The notes below the pieces were generated by a model, which was not told the DNA's origin, did no database searches, and was given only the letters and a program-made list of their open reading frames with translations. This document shows positions 1 through 8,710 of a stretch of DNA of 64,000 nucleotides, piece by piece; position 1 is the stretch's first letter, and every line of letters begins with the position of its first letter. Source of the stretch: Candidatus Binatia bacterium (lineage in GTDB: Bacteria; Desulfobacterota; Binatia; UBA12015); the NCBI GenBank assembly GCA_029243485.1, contig JAQWRY010000086.1, positions 682,001-746,000 of the forward strand, in the 5' to 3' direction. The position numbers were made by a program, and so were the translations under genes.

Positions 1-1
1 C

Positions 2-1912
2 GTTCTCTGTTCGTTTGCGCTCACCCCGCCGGCCGCTTGGGCCGTGTGCGAGAGCCAGTCGGGTACGCCGGTCGTACTCCGGCCCGTCCGTGACTCGCGA
101 ATCATGCAGGCCCATTCGAGCGCGAACGATGGCGCCGCCGGATTGATTTGGCTCAAGCGGTCGTCGCACGTTCGCGGCATGATCGGGTTCGATCTCTCTT
201 GTCACGCCGCAGCTACACCGGATCTCGAGTGTGCCGGTCTCGAAGTCTCGATCTACGAGGGGCTGCCTACGATCAGCGGGAGCACGTTCTCGGCCCACCA
301 GATGACGGTGCCGTGGGTGGAGGGCAATCAGTCCTTCAACGAGTTCAGCCACGGCGGCGAGAAACTCGGCACGTTTAGTGGAACGGGCGCAGGCATGACG
401 TGGGACTGTCGCGTCGATGCGGACGTTTCCGATGCGACTAGCGATCAATGCTCCGGGTTGGATCGGTGGGACGGTGCGGACAACTGCGGAGGAGGCATTC
501 CCTGCTACGAGCTGCCGGGCACGACGGCGTTCTTCGCGAGTGATGAGCAAGAGACTCTCTCGTGGGACGTGACCAGCGGCGTCGTCGATACGTCGAGCGA
601 GACGAGCTGGCTCCTGAAGGTGGCGGATGAGTCCGGCCAGTCCGGCTCGGTCAAGTTCTACACCCGGAACGGCGCGGAGTTCATGGCGGTCAACGAGCCC
701 CTGCCGGGGGGCGGGGCCCGCTTCGATCACGCCCCGCGGCTCCTGCTCTGGGGCTCGGGCCTCGAGGCACCAACAGTGGCACTCGTCGCTCCGCAGGCCC
801 TCTATGAGAGCAGCCCGGCGGATCTCCGGATCTCGCAGGGCGGCGCGGCCGTCGGCTCGACCGCGCGATGGCAGAATCTCACGACGGGCGACTGGGGTTG
901 GATGACGGCGGAGGGTGGGTCGGACTGGATCGCGTCGGTTCCGCTCGAAATCGGTTCGAATGACATCGAGTTCACCGTCTACGACGGGTGCGGCACCGAA
1001 GGCAGGATCGTCGAGTCGATCGTTCATCAGCTCGGCGAGTTCTGCGGAAACGGTGTTGTCGAAGCGGGGGAGGAGTGCGACGACGGCAACACGTTGGACG
1101 GCGACTGTTGCTCCGCCGCGTGCGGTCGGGAATCGAATGATTCGTCCTGCCAGGATGGGGACGTCTGCACTGTGGGTGATTCCTGCAAGGCCGGCGTGTG
1201 CGAGAGCGGCCCCGTCCAACCAGAGGCCTGTGGCGGCGCGTTTCTCTGTTACGGCGCGAAGATCACGCGGAAGACGGCCGGCTTCGAGTCGGTCGAGGAC
1301 GTGGCCCTGTCGGATTCGATCGAGACTGGGCTTTTCGACGTGAAGAAGGTCTCGAAACTCTGTGTGCCCGGAGACGTGGATGGGGAGGGCTACGCCGACA
1401 CGAACGTCTTCGGCGTCGGGTACGTGACGAAGAAGGCGCCGTCACAGCCGGCCCATGTGTCGATCAAGGGCATCGTCGCGACGGACCGCTTCGGCACTCT
1501 CACGCTCGACACTGTGAAGGTCGATCACATGATCGTCCCGGCGAGCCTAGGGATCGGATCCGCGGCGGCTGCGCTGCCGAGCGGCAAGGCCGACTCGCGC
1601 AAGTGCTACCGAGTCGGGACGGCCCAGGGCAGCGATTTTCCCACGGGCGTCCAGGTCCGCGTGGAGGATCCCTTCGAGGAGCGGCTCTACAGCGTAAAGC
1701 GGCCGTACCGTCTCTGCACGCCCGTCGACGTTGTCGGTGCAGGAGTGACGAACTCCGCGGCACATCTTCTCTGCTACAGGATCGGCCGCCTCACCGGCGA
1801 GCCCAAGCACGACAAGGTTCAGAGCCTAATACACGTCACCGACGACTTCGGGACGCTTCAGCTCGACACGAAGCCGGAATCCGAGCTCTGTGTGACGGCG
1901 GAAGTGCGGTGA
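2..1912 (+). CDS. Secreted Cys-rich DNRLRE/DUF4215-type protein, 5' end outside window
   Basis: The reading frame is open from base 2, and its first residues (LCSFALTPPAAWA before VCES) look like the end of a signal peptide. The true start therefore lies upstream, and a GTG at 44 would be an artefact. The N-terminal ~230 residues resemble DNRLRE-type secreted domains (beta-rich, ending in a SWDVTSGV stretch). A Cys-rich segment follows: CGNGVVEAGEECDDGNTLDG matches the Myxococcus Cys-rich repeat (DUF4215). The C-terminus holds two or three degenerate repeats, each opening with a CY or CYR motif and closing with LCxP or LCVT. Probably an extracellular or surface-anchored structural protein; no catalytic motif is seen. 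It ends 10 bp before the convergent rimO. Confidence 0.8.
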   Translation, partial: VLCSFALTPPAAWAVCESQSGTPVVLRPVRDSRIMQAHSSANDGAAGLIWLKRSSHVRGMIGFDLSCHAAATPDLECAGLEVSIYEGLPTISGSTFSAHQMTVPWVEGNQSFNEFSHGGEKLGTFSGTGAGMTWDCRVDADVSDATSDQCSGLDRWDGADNCGGGIPCYELPGTTAFFASDEQETLSWDVTSGVVDTSSETSWLLKVADESGQSGSVKFYTRNGAEFMAVNEPLPGGGARFDHAPRLLLWGSGLEAPTVALVAPQALYESSPADLRISQGGAAVGSTARWQNLTTGDWGWMTAEGGSDWIASVPLEIGSNDIEFTVYDGCGTEGRIVESIVHQLGEFCGNGVVEAGEECDDGNTLDGDCCSAACGRESNDSSCQDGDVCTVGDSCKAGVCESGPVQPEACGGAFLCYGAKITRKTAGFESVEDVALSDSIETGLFDVKKVSKLCVPGDVDGEGYADTNVFGVGYVTKKAPSQPAHVSIKGIVATDRFGTLTLDTVKVDHMIVPASLGIGSAAAALPSGKADSRKCYRVGTAQGSDFPTGVQVRVEDPFEERLYSVKRPYRLCTPVDVVGAGVTNSAAHLLCYRIGRLTGEPKHDKVQSLIHVTDDFGTLQLDTKPESELCVTAEVR

Positions 1913-1922
1913 AGACGGTGGA

Positions 1923-3281
1923 CTACGACGGCGGTGCGTCGCGCGTGCCGTCGGGGGCCAGGAGGTCCGCGACCAGGTCGTAGTCGGCCGCCTGGGTGAC
2001 GATAGCGCGGCGCACCTCTCCGGGGTGCGCCGTGCCGTTTGCCAGCACGATCTTGCCGTCGACTTCGGGCGCCTGGCCCCACCAGCGCCCGTCGAGCAGG
2101 AACTCGCTCTCGTCGCTCTGGCCGTCGACGAGGACGTCGAGTTCCCGACCGATCAGAGCGTGCGCGCGTTTTCGGCTGATCGTCCGCTGCAGCGTCATCA
2201 GTTTCCGCTGGCGGGCCTTGGCGACTTCTTCATCGACGAGGTCGTCCATCTCTCCGGAGTGGGTGTCTTCCTCGTGCGAGTAGAGGAAGACGCCGACGTG
2301 ATCGAACTCGGCCCACCGGACGAGGTCGCACAGCTCTTCGAAGTCCTGTTCGGTCTCGCCGGGGTGACCCACGATGAAGGTGGTGCGGAAGACCATGTCG
2401 GGGAGGGCTTCGCGCAGGCGCTCGATCACATCGTAGACCCGGCGGCCGCCGTGCCCGCGCCGCATCCGCTTCAACATCGAATCGCTCGCGTGCTGAAGTG
2501 GCATGTCGATGTACGGGAGCACGTTGGGGTTCGATCGGAGCGCTTCGATCAACTCGGGAGTGAGCGTTTCGGGATAGAGGTAGTGCAGGCGCAGCCAGCG
2601 CAGTCCGTCGACCGCGGCGACCGCGTTCACGAGTTCGGCGAGGGTCGGGCGCTCGGCGCGATCGCGGCCGTACGCGATCGTGTCCTGGCTAACGAGGTTC
2701 GCTTCGACGACCCCCTGCGCGACAAGCGACCGGACCTCGGCGACGACGTCGTCGACGGGCCGTGAGCGCTGCTTGCCGCGGATGCCGGGAATTGCGCAGA
2801 AGCTGCACGTTCGATTGCAGCCTTCGGCGATCTTCACGTAGGCGCTGTGGCCGCTCTGCGTGAGACGGCGCGGGTCGGTGGCGCGGATCGTGTAGTTGGC
2901 CGGGTTTCCGACCATGAGTCGCTCGCCCTTGTCGTCGAGGATTTCGCGAAGGCGCAGCATGTCGCTGGAGCCGAGGAAATGATCGACCTCGGGCATGTCG
3001 CCCGCGAGCTGCCCGACATACCGCTGCGAGAGGCAGCCCGACACCACGAGTCGCTCGCAGGCGCCTTCGTCCTTGTAGCGGGCCATCTCGAGGATGGTCT
3101 CGACGGACTCCTCCTTGGCGGGTCCAATGAAGCCGCATGTGTTGACGACGATCACTTCCGCGGCGGAGGGATCTTCGACGACTTCGAAGCCCGAGGAATC
3201 GCTCACCCCGAGCATGATCTCGGTGTCGACCCGGTTCTTGGCGCAACCGAGCGAGATGAAATGGATCCTGCGAGTCACCAC
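1923..3281 (-). CDS. rimO: Ribosomal protein S12 methylthiotransferase RimO
   Basis: A radical-SAM methylthiotransferase that adds a methylthio group to the conserved aspartate of ribosomal protein S12 in the cytoplasm. The 452-residue length is normal for RimO. The N-terminal UPF0004 domain shows its three cluster cysteines (SLGCAKNRVD, VNTCGFIG, VSGCLSQRY). The radical-SAM motif is CNRTCSFC at about residue 155. A TRAM-like domain ends the protein (DVLVDGQSDESEFLLDGR). The SLGCAKNRVDTE opening and the RGKQRSR stretch after the cluster favour RimO over MiaB. It is transcribed alone and converges on the upstream secreted-protein gene. Confidence 0.96.
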   Translation of the reverse strand: MVTRRIHFISLGCAKNRVDTEIMLGVSDSSGFEVVEDPSAAEVIVVNTCGFIGPAKEESVETILEMARYKDEGACERLVVSGCLSQRYVGQLAGDMPEVDHFLGSSDMLRLREILDDKGERLMVGNPANYTIRATDPRRLTQSGHSAYVKIAEGCNRTCSFCAIPGIRGKQRSRPVDDVVAEVRSLVAQGVVEANLVSQDTIAYGRDRAERPTLAELVNAVAAVDGLRWLRLHYLYPETLTPELIEALRSNPNVLPYIDMPLQHASDSMLKRMRRGHGGRRVYDVIERLREALPDMVFRTTFIVGHPGETEQDFEELCDLVRWAEFDHVGVFLYSHEEDTHSGEMDDLVDEEVAKARQRKLMTLQRTISRKRAHALIGRELDVLVDGQSDESEFLLDGRWWGQAPEVDGKIVLANGTAHPGEVRRAIVTQAADYDLVADLLAPDGTRDAPPS

Positions 3282-3368
3282 GTTTTATTACCCGTTGGGT
3301 GGGGCGCCCGCCACGAGAGCAGTGGATCGTGTGCCTGGCCTGGGCTAAGCGGCGGTAGGGAGGACGCC

Positions 3369-3836
3369 ATGGCAGAATCGAAACCGCAGCCCATCTCGGC
3401 AAGCCAAGAAAAAGTCGCAAGCGTGTTCATCCGGTGGATGACCGCGGCCAACACCTGGGTCTACCGGGCGACTGGCGGGAAGCTCGGGAACAAGTTCATG
3501 CGGGGCGCGCCCGTGTGCCTGATCAGCACGACGGGTCGGAAGTCCGGGCAGAAGAGAACCGTCGCGTTGATCTTCCTGCAAGACGGGGAGGATGTGATCC
3601 TGGTCGCGTCGAAGGGCGGCATGGAGCACCATCCGCAGTGGTACCTCAACATGGAGGCGAACTCGGATGTGGAAGTCGAGATGGGTACGACGGTCACGCC
3701 GATGAAGGCGCGTCGCGCTTCGGACGACGAGAAGGCGGCGTACTGGCCGAAGCTCGTGGAGGTCTATCCGGACTACGCGGACTACCAGGCACGGACGACG
3801 CGCAATATTCCGGTGATGGTGTTGTCGCCCTCGTGA
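3369..3836 (+). CDS. Deazaflavin (F420)-dependent nitroreductase-family protein
   Basis: A 155-residue protein of the DUF385/Ddn family, whose characterised members reduce quinones or nitro compounds with F420H2. The start is the ATG at 3369; the frame is open further upstream, but that part is antisense to rimO. Family hallmarks are LISTTGRKSGQKRTVAL (the TTGRKSG cofactor-binding loop), a mid-protein strand VILVASKGGMEHHPQW with the conserved GG and HP-WY, and a C-terminal R-T-R-IPVMVLSP. No signal peptide, so cytosolic. Together with two LLM-class oxidoreductases later in the window it suggests the host makes F420. The substrate cannot be read from the sequence. Confidence 0.88.
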   Translation: MAESKPQPISASQEKVASVFIRWMTAANTWVYRATGGKLGNKFMRGAPVCLISTTGRKSGQKRTVALIFLQDGEDVILVASKGGMEHHPQWYLNMEANSDVEVEMGTTVTPMKARRASDDEKAAYWPKLVEVYPDYADYQARTTRNIPVMVLSPS

Positions 3837-3849
3837 GCGGCCGGGTCGA

Positions 3850-4626
3850 ATGCTGATCGTCTGCGTTGCGGCCTTTCTTTCGGCCGGCCTGACCCTGTTC
3901 TCGGGCTTCGGCTTGGGCTCGCTGCTCCTGCCGGTGTTCGCGATCTTCTTTCCGATCGAGACGGCCGTCGTCGCGACGGCCCTCGTCCATCTCGCGAACA
4001 ACCTCTTCAAGGGGGCCCTGCTCGGCCGATTTGCGAACATGGGTGTCGTGCTCCGGTTCGGGGTGCCCGCCCTTCTCGCCGCTGTCGTCGGAGCGTATCT
4101 GCTCGATGCTCTCGCCGGTGCCGAGCCCCTCACTACGTGGCAGCTCGGCAGCCGTACGTGCGCGATCACGCCGGTGGGGATCGTGATCGGACTTCTCGTC
4201 GTCGGGTTCTCCGCGTTCGAGTTGCATCCGGTCAGTCGTTCGATGGGATTCGAGGTGCGCTGGATGCCGGCTGGCGGCGCTCTCTCGGGATTTCTTGGAG
4301 GGTTGTCGGGCCACCAGGGAGCGATGCGCACCGCCTTTCTGATTCGGCTCGGAATGAGCAAGGAAGCGTTCCTCGGCACGGGGATTCTGTGCGCGATTCT
4401 CGTCGATCTGGCCCGCCTCTCGACCTACGCGGCGCTCTCGGGTGGGCCGCGCTTCGGCGAGGTCGCGGGGCAGACGTCGCTCGTCGTAGGCGCGACGGTG
4501 AGCGCGTTTGCGGGAAGCTGGGTCGGGCGCCGGCTCCTGCCGAAGGTCGAAATGCAATCGATCCACCTCCTGGTGGGGGTGTTGCTCGCCGTACTTGGGC
4601 TCGCGATCGCCGTCGGGATCGTCTGA
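3850..4626 (+). CDS. TauE/SafE-family membrane permease
   Basis: A 258-residue integral membrane protein with about eight hydrophobic segments. The pattern is that of the TauE/SafE (DUF81) family: an N-terminal half LTLFSGFGLGSLLLPVFAIF with the conserved FxxxxxxGxGGG-like glycine cluster, and a second inverted half GFLGGLSGHQGAMRTAFLI. Family members export sulfite, sulfoacetate or other small organic anions. It starts 13 bp after the DUF385 gene and is followed at 38 bp by a carboxylesterase, so the three may be cotranscribed. The substrate is unknown. Confidence 0.88.
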   Translation: MLIVCVAAFLSAGLTLFSGFGLGSLLLPVFAIFFPIETAVVATALVHLANNLFKGALLGRFANMGVVLRFGVPALLAAVVGAYLLDALAGAEPLTTWQLGSRTCAITPVGIVIGLLVVGFSAFELHPVSRSMGFEVRWMPAGGALSGFLGGLSGHQGAMRTAFLIRLGMSKEAFLGTGILCAILVDLARLSTYAALSGGPRFGEVAGQTSLVVGATVSAFAGSWVGRRLLPKVEMQSIHLLVGVLLAVLGLAIAVGIV

Positions 4627-4664
4627 GGGTTGTTTTGGGCCGCCCGGTCCGTTGGAGAGTGGGT

Positions 4665-6203
4665 ATGTCGGGTCCTTTAGTCACGACTCCTTCGGGGAAG
4701 ATCGAGGGCACCGATCTCGGGCACTGCCTCGAGTTCAGAGGCGTCCCCTTCGCGGCGCCACCGATCGGACCCCTTCGGTTCCGGGCACCCCAGAAGCCCG
4801 AATCATGGACCGGGGTCCGAAAGGCGACCGCATTCGGGGCCGTCGCGCCCCAGAACGACGCGATGTCGGTGGTGGTTCGTCGCTTCCTCGGCGGTGCGAC
4901 CGTCCAGAGCGAAGACTGTCTCTGTCTAAACGTGTGGACGCCCGCGGCAGACGCCGGCCGCCGACCCGTTCTCGTCTGGATCCACGGGGGCGCGTTCACG
5001 CTCGGCTCCGGTGGGAACGAGCTGTACTCCGGCTCACGGCTCGCTCGGCGTGGCGACGTGGTCGTCGTGACGATCAACTACCGGCTCGGCGCCGTCGGCT
5101 TTCTGAACGCGGATGGGTCGTTCGGGAAGGACAACGGCATCGTGCCGAACGTCGGGTTGCACGATCAGATTGCCGCGCTGGAGTGGGTACGCGATCACAT
5201 CGGCGCGTTCGGTGGTGATCCCGAGCGGGTTACCGTCTTCGGCGAGTCGGCGGGGGGCATGAGCGTCGGGACGCTCCTCGGCATTCCGGCGGCGCAGGGT
5301 CTCTTCGAGCGCGCGATTCTTCAGAGCGGCGCAGCGCACAATGTGTCAACGGAGGCGAAGGCTGCCGAAGTCTCCCGGCTCTTCCTCGAGGAGCTCGGCG
5401 CGAACGGCGCGACCCCGGAGGCGGTGCAGAGCGCGCCCGTCGCAGCGCTCCTCGCGGCGCAGGGTGCGATCGCGGATCGCCTCGGAGTGATGCTCGGAGT
5501 CCTGCCGTGGCAGCCGAGTGTCGACGGTACGCTGGTCCCGGAGTCGCCCTACACCGCAATCGCGTCCGGGCGGGTCCGGCCTGTGCCGACGCTCATCGGA
5601 ACGAACAAGGATGAGTGGCGGCTGTTCTTGATGGGGGATCCACGCCTTCGCACGCTCGACGAACCGGCCTTCGAGCGCCGGGTTCGCCGTACGCTGGAAG
5701 CGGTCGTCGGGTCGAACGACGAGCGGCTCGCGTTGAAGGCGGTGGCGCGGTACGGGCCCGCGCTGGGCACGCCGCTCCAGCGATGGTGTGCATTCCAATC
5801 CGATCGGGTGTTTCACGCGCCGGCCGCGATGTTGGCCGAGCGGTGCGCGGCGTCCGGCGCACCGGCCTATACGTACCGATTCGACTGGGTGCCGCCGATG
5901 GTCGGGGCGTACACCGGATCCTTCCACGCACTCGAGATTCCGTTCGTGTTCGGTACTCTTCGCGGCGGCTTCCTGCGCGCAGTCCTCGGCGCGACGGTGG
6001 ACGCGCGCAGCCTGTCGAATCGGATGCAGCAGTCTTGGCTGTCCTTCGCTCGCGACGGCCGGCCGGCAGCCGACAACCTGCCGGCGTGGGAGTCCTTCAC
6101 GACCGAGAATCCCCGCACGATGATTCTCGCGCCGGGGTGTGGGGTTCGCGAAGATGTGCACGCGCCGGCGGTTCGGTTCTTCGGCCCCCTCCTCGACGGC
6201 TGA
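4665..6203 (+). CDS. Type-B carboxylesterase
   Basis: An alpha/beta hydrolase of the carboxylesterase type-B family, 512 residues from the ATG at 4665, the usual length. It shows the family opening TPSGKIEGTDLG followed by FRGVPFAAPPIG, the EDCLCLNVWTP signature, the oxyanion-hole HGGAFTLGSGG, the nucleophile elbow FGESAGG, and the catalytic His in SFHALEIPFVFG. No signal peptide is visible, so it is probably cytosolic. It probably hydrolyses carboxylic esters; the precise substrate is not deducible. An upstream extension of the frame overlaps the permease gene and lacks homology, so it was excluded. Confidence 0.93.
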   Translation: MSGPLVTTPSGKIEGTDLGHCLEFRGVPFAAPPIGPLRFRAPQKPESWTGVRKATAFGAVAPQNDAMSVVVRRFLGGATVQSEDCLCLNVWTPAADAGRRPVLVWIHGGAFTLGSGGNELYSGSRLARRGDVVVVTINYRLGAVGFLNADGSFGKDNGIVPNVGLHDQIAALEWVRDHIGAFGGDPERVTVFGESAGGMSVGTLLGIPAAQGLFERAILQSGAAHNVSTEAKAAEVSRLFLEELGANGATPEAVQSAPVAALLAAQGAIADRLGVMLGVLPWQPSVDGTLVPESPYTAIASGRVRPVPTLIGTNKDEWRLFLMGDPRLRTLDEPAFERRVRRTLEAVVGSNDERLALKAVARYGPALGTPLQRWCAFQSDRVFHAPAAMLAERCAASGAPAYTYRFDWVPPMVGAYTGSFHALEIPFVFGTLRGGFLRAVLGATVDARSLSNRMQQSWLSFARDGRPAADNLPAWESFTTENPRTMILAPGCGVREDVHAPAVRFFGPLLDG

Positions 6204-6209
6204 GCTCGC

Positions 6210-6458
6210 CTACTCGGCGGTGCTGACGAACAACAGCGGAGGCGTCACGGCCCAGCGCATCGCTCCCGAAATCGTCAGCGGTTTGCCGGGAGGATTCGAC
6301 TCGATCGCCTCGGCTCTACCTTCGGTGAGGATCGCGGCTCGGTTCACCTTCAGCTGACGGATGACCCCCGCGTTGGCCGCGGGCCCGCTCCAGACAACGA
6401 ACGCGAATGCGAGGAGGACGACGCTCCGTTCGGCGGGAACGAAGGCTCGTTTCGTCAT
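6210..6458 (-). CDS. Small secreted protein of unknown function
   Basis: An 82-residue protein. An n-region with K and R and a hydrophobic core (VVLLAFAFVVW) ending in PAANA-G make a good Sec signal peptide of about 30 residues. The mature part is only about 50 residues, with short basic and beta-prone stretches and a hydrophobic end (WAVTPPLLFVSTAE). I do not recognise a family. It lies just downstream of pdxJ on the same strand with a 32-bp gap, so it may share its transcript, and it converges on the carboxylesterase with only 6 bp between stops. Confidence 0.6.
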   Translation of the reverse strand: MTKRAFVPAERSVVLLAFAFVVWSGPAANAGVIRQLKVNRAAILTEGRAEAIESNPPGKPLTISGAMRWAVTPPLLFVSTAE

Positions 6459-6490
6459 GGGAATCTCCTACGTGCAGTTTGGGAATCGGC

Positions 6491-7219
6491 TCAAACCCGA
6501 AGGACATCGAGGTACTCGCGCACGACTTTCTCGAGCCCGACGAACAGAGCACGGCTCATGAGGGCGTGGCCGATCGAGACCTCGTCGAGGTGCGGCAAGT
6601 TGCGGAACAACACGAGGTTCTCCAGGTCGAGATCGTGCCCGGCGTTCACGCCGAGCCCCAGTTCATGGGCGCGCTGCGCGGACTCGACGTAGCGTGCGAA
6701 GCTCCGTCCGCCGGCGTCGCTACTCTCGGCCGCAGCGTGCGCGTGCGGCTCCGTGAAGAGTTCTACCCGATCTCCACCGGCGTCCTTTGCCCAGGCGATG
6801 GCTTGGGGGGTCGGGTCGACAAAGAGACTCACGCGCATTCCGGCGGCCTTGAGGTCGGCCACGACATCGTGAAGCGCGGTGTCGGCGGGCCAGCCCGCCT
6901 CGCTCGTGACCTCGCCGGGCTTCACGGGGACGAGCGTGACCTGGTGGGGCTTCACTTCGTGCGCGAGTTCCAGGAAGTCGGGCCGCGGGTCACCTTCGAG
7001 ATTGTACTCAATTTCGTCGCGCCTCGGGGCGAGAAGAGCCGCGATCTCGCGAACGTCGGTCGGCGTTACGTGGCGCTCGTCGGCACGCGGGTGGACGGTG
7101 ATCCCCCGTGCGCCGGCGGTCAGGCACGTGCGAACCGCCTCGAGGATGTCCGGGACGCTGCCGCCTCGCGAATTGCGGAGCGTCGCGACCTTGTTCACGT
7201 TGACGCTCAGTCGAACCAC
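6491..7219 (-). CDS. pdxJ: Pyridoxine 5'-phosphate synthase PdxJ
   Basis: Condenses 3-amino-1-hydroxyacetone 1-phosphate with 1-deoxyxylulose 5-phosphate to give pyridoxine 5'-phosphate, the last ring-closing step of DXP-dependent vitamin B6 synthesis. The 242-residue TIM barrel has the standard motifs: LSVNVNKVATLRNSRGG at the N-terminus, GITVHPRADERHV, a mid-barrel EYNLEGDP (the family usually has NxEG), TLVPVKPGEVTSEAG, and the C-terminal GVNAGHDLDLENL. Nothing unusual in length or motifs. No other pdx gene lies nearby. Confidence 0.97.
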   Translation of the reverse strand: MVRLSVNVNKVATLRNSRGGSVPDILEAVRTCLTAGARGITVHPRADERHVTPTDVREIAALLAPRRDEIEYNLEGDPRPDFLELAHEVKPHQVTLVPVKPGEVTSEAGWPADTALHDVVADLKAAGMRVSLFVDPTPQAIAWAKDAGGDRVELFTEPHAHAAAESSDAGGRSFARYVESAQRAHELGLGVNAGHDLDLENLVLFRNLPHLDEVSIGHALMSRALFVGLEKVVREYLDVLRV

Positions 7220-7288
7220 GCTTCGAGAGGTACACGGAGTTCGGCGCGCGTTGCAACTTTCGAAGCGCGTTCCCGGCGCTCCGCGCGG

Positions 7289-8677
7289 CTAGGAAGCGAC
7301 CTGCTGAGCCTCCTCGCGCGTTTTTGGAATCCGGCCCGTGCCCAAAATCGCGACGAGGACCACCACGACCATCACCACGTTGACCAGCGCGATTCCCGTC
7401 GACAAGTCGCGTCCGAGACGTGTGGCGAGCGCGACGATGCCCCCGCCGACACCAGTGCCGAGTGCGATGCAGAGCGTGTATGAGAGCTGTAGCGCGGCGG
7501 AGGCGCGGCCCTCTTCTCCTTCGCGCGCGCATTCGAGGATCACGAGAGCCAGCGTGGAATAGGTGATGCCCATGCCCAGAGCGGTTACTCCCCAGGCGAG
7601 CCCGGCCGCCCACAGGGGAATGCTTGGTACGAGGATCGCGCTGGTTCCGGCCACACCGGCGCCGATCAAGAGGAATCCGAGGACCACGAGGCTGCGGCGG
7701 CTGCGTCGATCCGTCTCTCGAGCCTGGATCCAGGCGCCGGCGGTCCACGTCAAAGTACCGATCGTCAGGGGCAGGCCCGCGATCGTCGCGGGCTGGTCGC
7801 GTACGCCGCTGATCGCGAGTGGCAGAAACGCTTCCGCGCCGAAGAATGCGAATCCGGTCAGGCCGATCAGGGCGACGGCGGCGCCGAGATCGGTTCTTGC
7901 GAGCAGAGTGCCGGGAGGGAGGAGCCGCCGAGCGGCGGGGACGCCGAGGAGAAGACCGCCGAGGGCCAGTGCGGCGGCTGCCGCTCCGTTGCTTCCTTCG
8001 AGGCCGCCCATGAGGAGCCCGGCGCCCAGAGTCAGAAGGAACGCATCTCGCGTTCGGTGCTCGCCCGTTGCGACGGGCTCCGCCGTCGTGTCTGCGCCCC
8101 TGGCGAGGCGCTGCATCGCCGGTGCGGCAATCGCCGCTCCGACGGCGGTGGCGGGTGCGAGCCCGAAGAACACCCAACGCCATCCGAACACGTCGGTCAC
8201 GAGACCGGCGAGGGCGGGGCCGACCAGTCCGGGGATGACCCACGCACTCGAAAGCAATGCGATCATGCGGGGCCGCGCTTCCGGAGAGTAGCCTCGACCC
8301 ACGGCGACGTAGCTGACCGAGCCGATCGCGCCGGACCCGAGTCCCTGCACGAAACGCGCGGCGACGAGAAGGGGCATCGTGGGCGAGGCGCCCGCGCCGA
8401 TCAGGCCGCCGACGAACACGGCCGCGCCGGCGAGGAAGGGAAGGGCGGGGCCGCGACGATCGGCGAGAGATCCGCCGGCCGTGATGCCGATCAGGCTCGA
8501 CAGCATGAACGCACTGAAGGCCCATCCGTAAAGCGCGAGCCCGCCAATCTCATCGACGGTCGTCGGGAGGACGGTCGCGACGGCCAGTGCCTCGAAAGCG
8601 GTGAACGCCACGGTCGAGAGCAACCCGATCGTGAGGCCACGATGGGCGCGGTCCCACACCTCTCCCGCCGCAGCCAC
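7289..8677 (-). CDS. Major facilitator superfamily transporter
   Basis: A 462-residue polytopic membrane protein. The motif-A-like loop GGSLADRRGPALPFLAG lies between helices 2 and 3, and RFVQGLGSGAIGSVSYVAV is the drug:H+ antiporter motif-B/C region, followed by AWVIPGLVGPALAGLV (motif C with GP-G). Twelve or more hydrophobic segments are apparent. This pattern fits the DHA-type exporters, so it is most likely a proton-driven efflux pump. The substrate is unknown. It lies between pdxJ and a serine hydrolase, all on the minus strand. Confidence 0.9.
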   Translation of the reverse strand: MAAAGEVWDRAHRGLTIGLLSTVAFTAFEALAVATVLPTTVDEIGGLALYGWAFSAFMLSSLIGITAGGSLADRRGPALPFLAGAAVFVGGLIGAGASPTMPLLVAARFVQGLGSGAIGSVSYVAVGRGYSPEARPRMIALLSSAWVIPGLVGPALAGLVTDVFGWRWVFFGLAPATAVGAAIAAPAMQRLARGADTTAEPVATGEHRTRDAFLLTLGAGLLMGGLEGSNGAAAAALALGGLLLGVPAARRLLPPGTLLARTDLGAAVALIGLTGFAFFGAEAFLPLAISGVRDQPATIAGLPLTIGTLTWTAGAWIQARETDRRSRRSLVVLGFLLIGAGVAGTSAILVPSIPLWAAGLAWGVTALGMGITYSTLALVILECAREGEEGRASAALQLSYTLCIALGTGVGGGIVALATRLGRDLSTGIALVNVVMVVVVLVAILGTGRIPKTREEAQQVAS

Positions 8678-8710
8678 CAGGATTCCCTACATCCGGAGAC
8701 GCCGGATTGC

